NCBI GenBank assembly: GCA_948896875.1
Contig: CAQUWW010000168.1
Coordinates: 1 to 5,998 of the forward strand
Source of the DNA: an uncultured Acetatifactor sp.
GTDB taxonomy: Bacteria > Bacillota > Clostridia > Lachnospirales > Lachnospiraceae
DNA: 5,998 bases
Direction of reading: 5' to 3'
The stretch's first letter is position 1; each line of letters starts with the position of its first letter. The translations under genes and the position numbers were made by a program. This document shows positions 5,561-5,998 of the stretch, one piece after another. Under the pieces are notes generated by a model. That model was not told the DNA's origin, made no database searches, and worked only from the letters and a program-made list of their open reading frames with translations.

Positions 5561-5998
5561 TTATCCCTTTCCATCTGCCGCCTTTTCCATTGTATGGTAA
5601 CAGAGATAATCCCCGCCCCCTGTCTCAATCTTCTCATAGGTTTTTATCCGGTATCCCCGTTTCAAATACATACTTTCCGCCGGAAAAGACGCATCAATAT
5701 GCACTGCCTGATATTTCCTGAAAACCATATCTTCCAACAAGTCCATCATTCTGCTGCCATAACCTTTTGCCTGATATTCCGGTAAGATAAACAGCCTGCA
5801 GATCTCATTCCCCCGGATGCTCCCGGTTCCCACAATCTCCCCCTGCACCTGCGCAAAATAAATATCTTCCCTGGCAAGCGCTTCCCTTATCCTCCGTTCG
5901 TTATGCAGGTCCAGAAAAAACTGTACTGCCCCAGAAGGATAATAATGGGGATAGACGGCCCTTATTGTCTTCTCCACGATCTCCGCAACCTTTACGGG
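5561..5998 (-). CDS. GNAT family N-acetyltransferase, 5' end outside window
   Basis: The frame is open to the right edge, so the gene is 5'-partial. The GTG at 5977 is probably an internal Val, since the preceding codons (VKVAEI before VEKTIRAVYPHYYP) fit the usual first helix of such enzymes. Visible parts are a central strand, YFAQVQGEIVGTGSIRG, and the acetyl-CoA-binding motif A CRLFILPEYQAKGYGSRMMD (Q-A-K-G-Y-G). They are followed by the strand AVHIDAS and motif B-like SFPAESMYLKRGYR. Known relatives use acetyl-CoA to acetylate amines; the acceptor is unknown. About 145 residues are visible and probably only 10-20 are missing. Its stop lies 20 bases upstream of the MBL start, so the two are likely cotranscribed. 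It differs clearly from the second GNAT and is not a recent duplicate. Confidence 0.9.
   Translation of the reverse strand, partial: PVKVAEIVEKTIRAVYPHYYPSGAVQFFLDLHNERRIREALAREDIYFAQVQGEIVGTGSIRGNEICRLFILPEYQAKGYGSRMMDLLEDMVFRKYQAVHIDASFPAESMYLKRGYRIKTYEKIETGGGDYLCYHTMEKAADGKG

Overview
The window looks like a chromosomal stretch from a gut-type Clostridia, most likely Lachnospiraceae. This rests on family resemblance recalled from memory (DUF2200, DUF1905, an AAA-like/PD-(D/E)XK ATPase, GNAT and MBL-fold proteins), strong GGAGG-type ribosome binding sites and moderate GC. No rRNA, tRNA, CRISPR array, IS transposase or phage gene is visible.

Left part (1-1718, minus strand): the first codons of a gene running off the left edge, then a complete AAA-like ATPase with a C-terminal PD-(D/E)XK nuclease-like domain. 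It is AT-richer than the rest. A 161-base spacer (1758-1918) lies upstream of it, with a good promoter for the ATPase and a 10-base direct repeat. Across the spacer, the plus-strand gene 1919-2752 encodes a hydrophilic 277-residue protein I cannot assign.

Right part (2762-5998, all minus strand): read in transcription order it holds a GNAT acetyltransferase cut by the right edge, an MBL-fold hydrolase, a second GNAT overlapping it by TGATG, a DUF6194-like remnant, a possible HTH remnant, an intact DUF1905 gene, a zinc-ribbon remnant, an intact DUF2200 gene and an aldo/keto reductase remnant with an internal deletion. The first three genes form a tight operon; DUF1905 appears to have its own promoter.

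The main observation is that the apparently empty gaps of the right part are filled with gene remnants alternating with small intact genes. I see no convincing new multi-gene defence or biosynthetic system. The least explained intact gene is the plus-strand one at 1919-2752.
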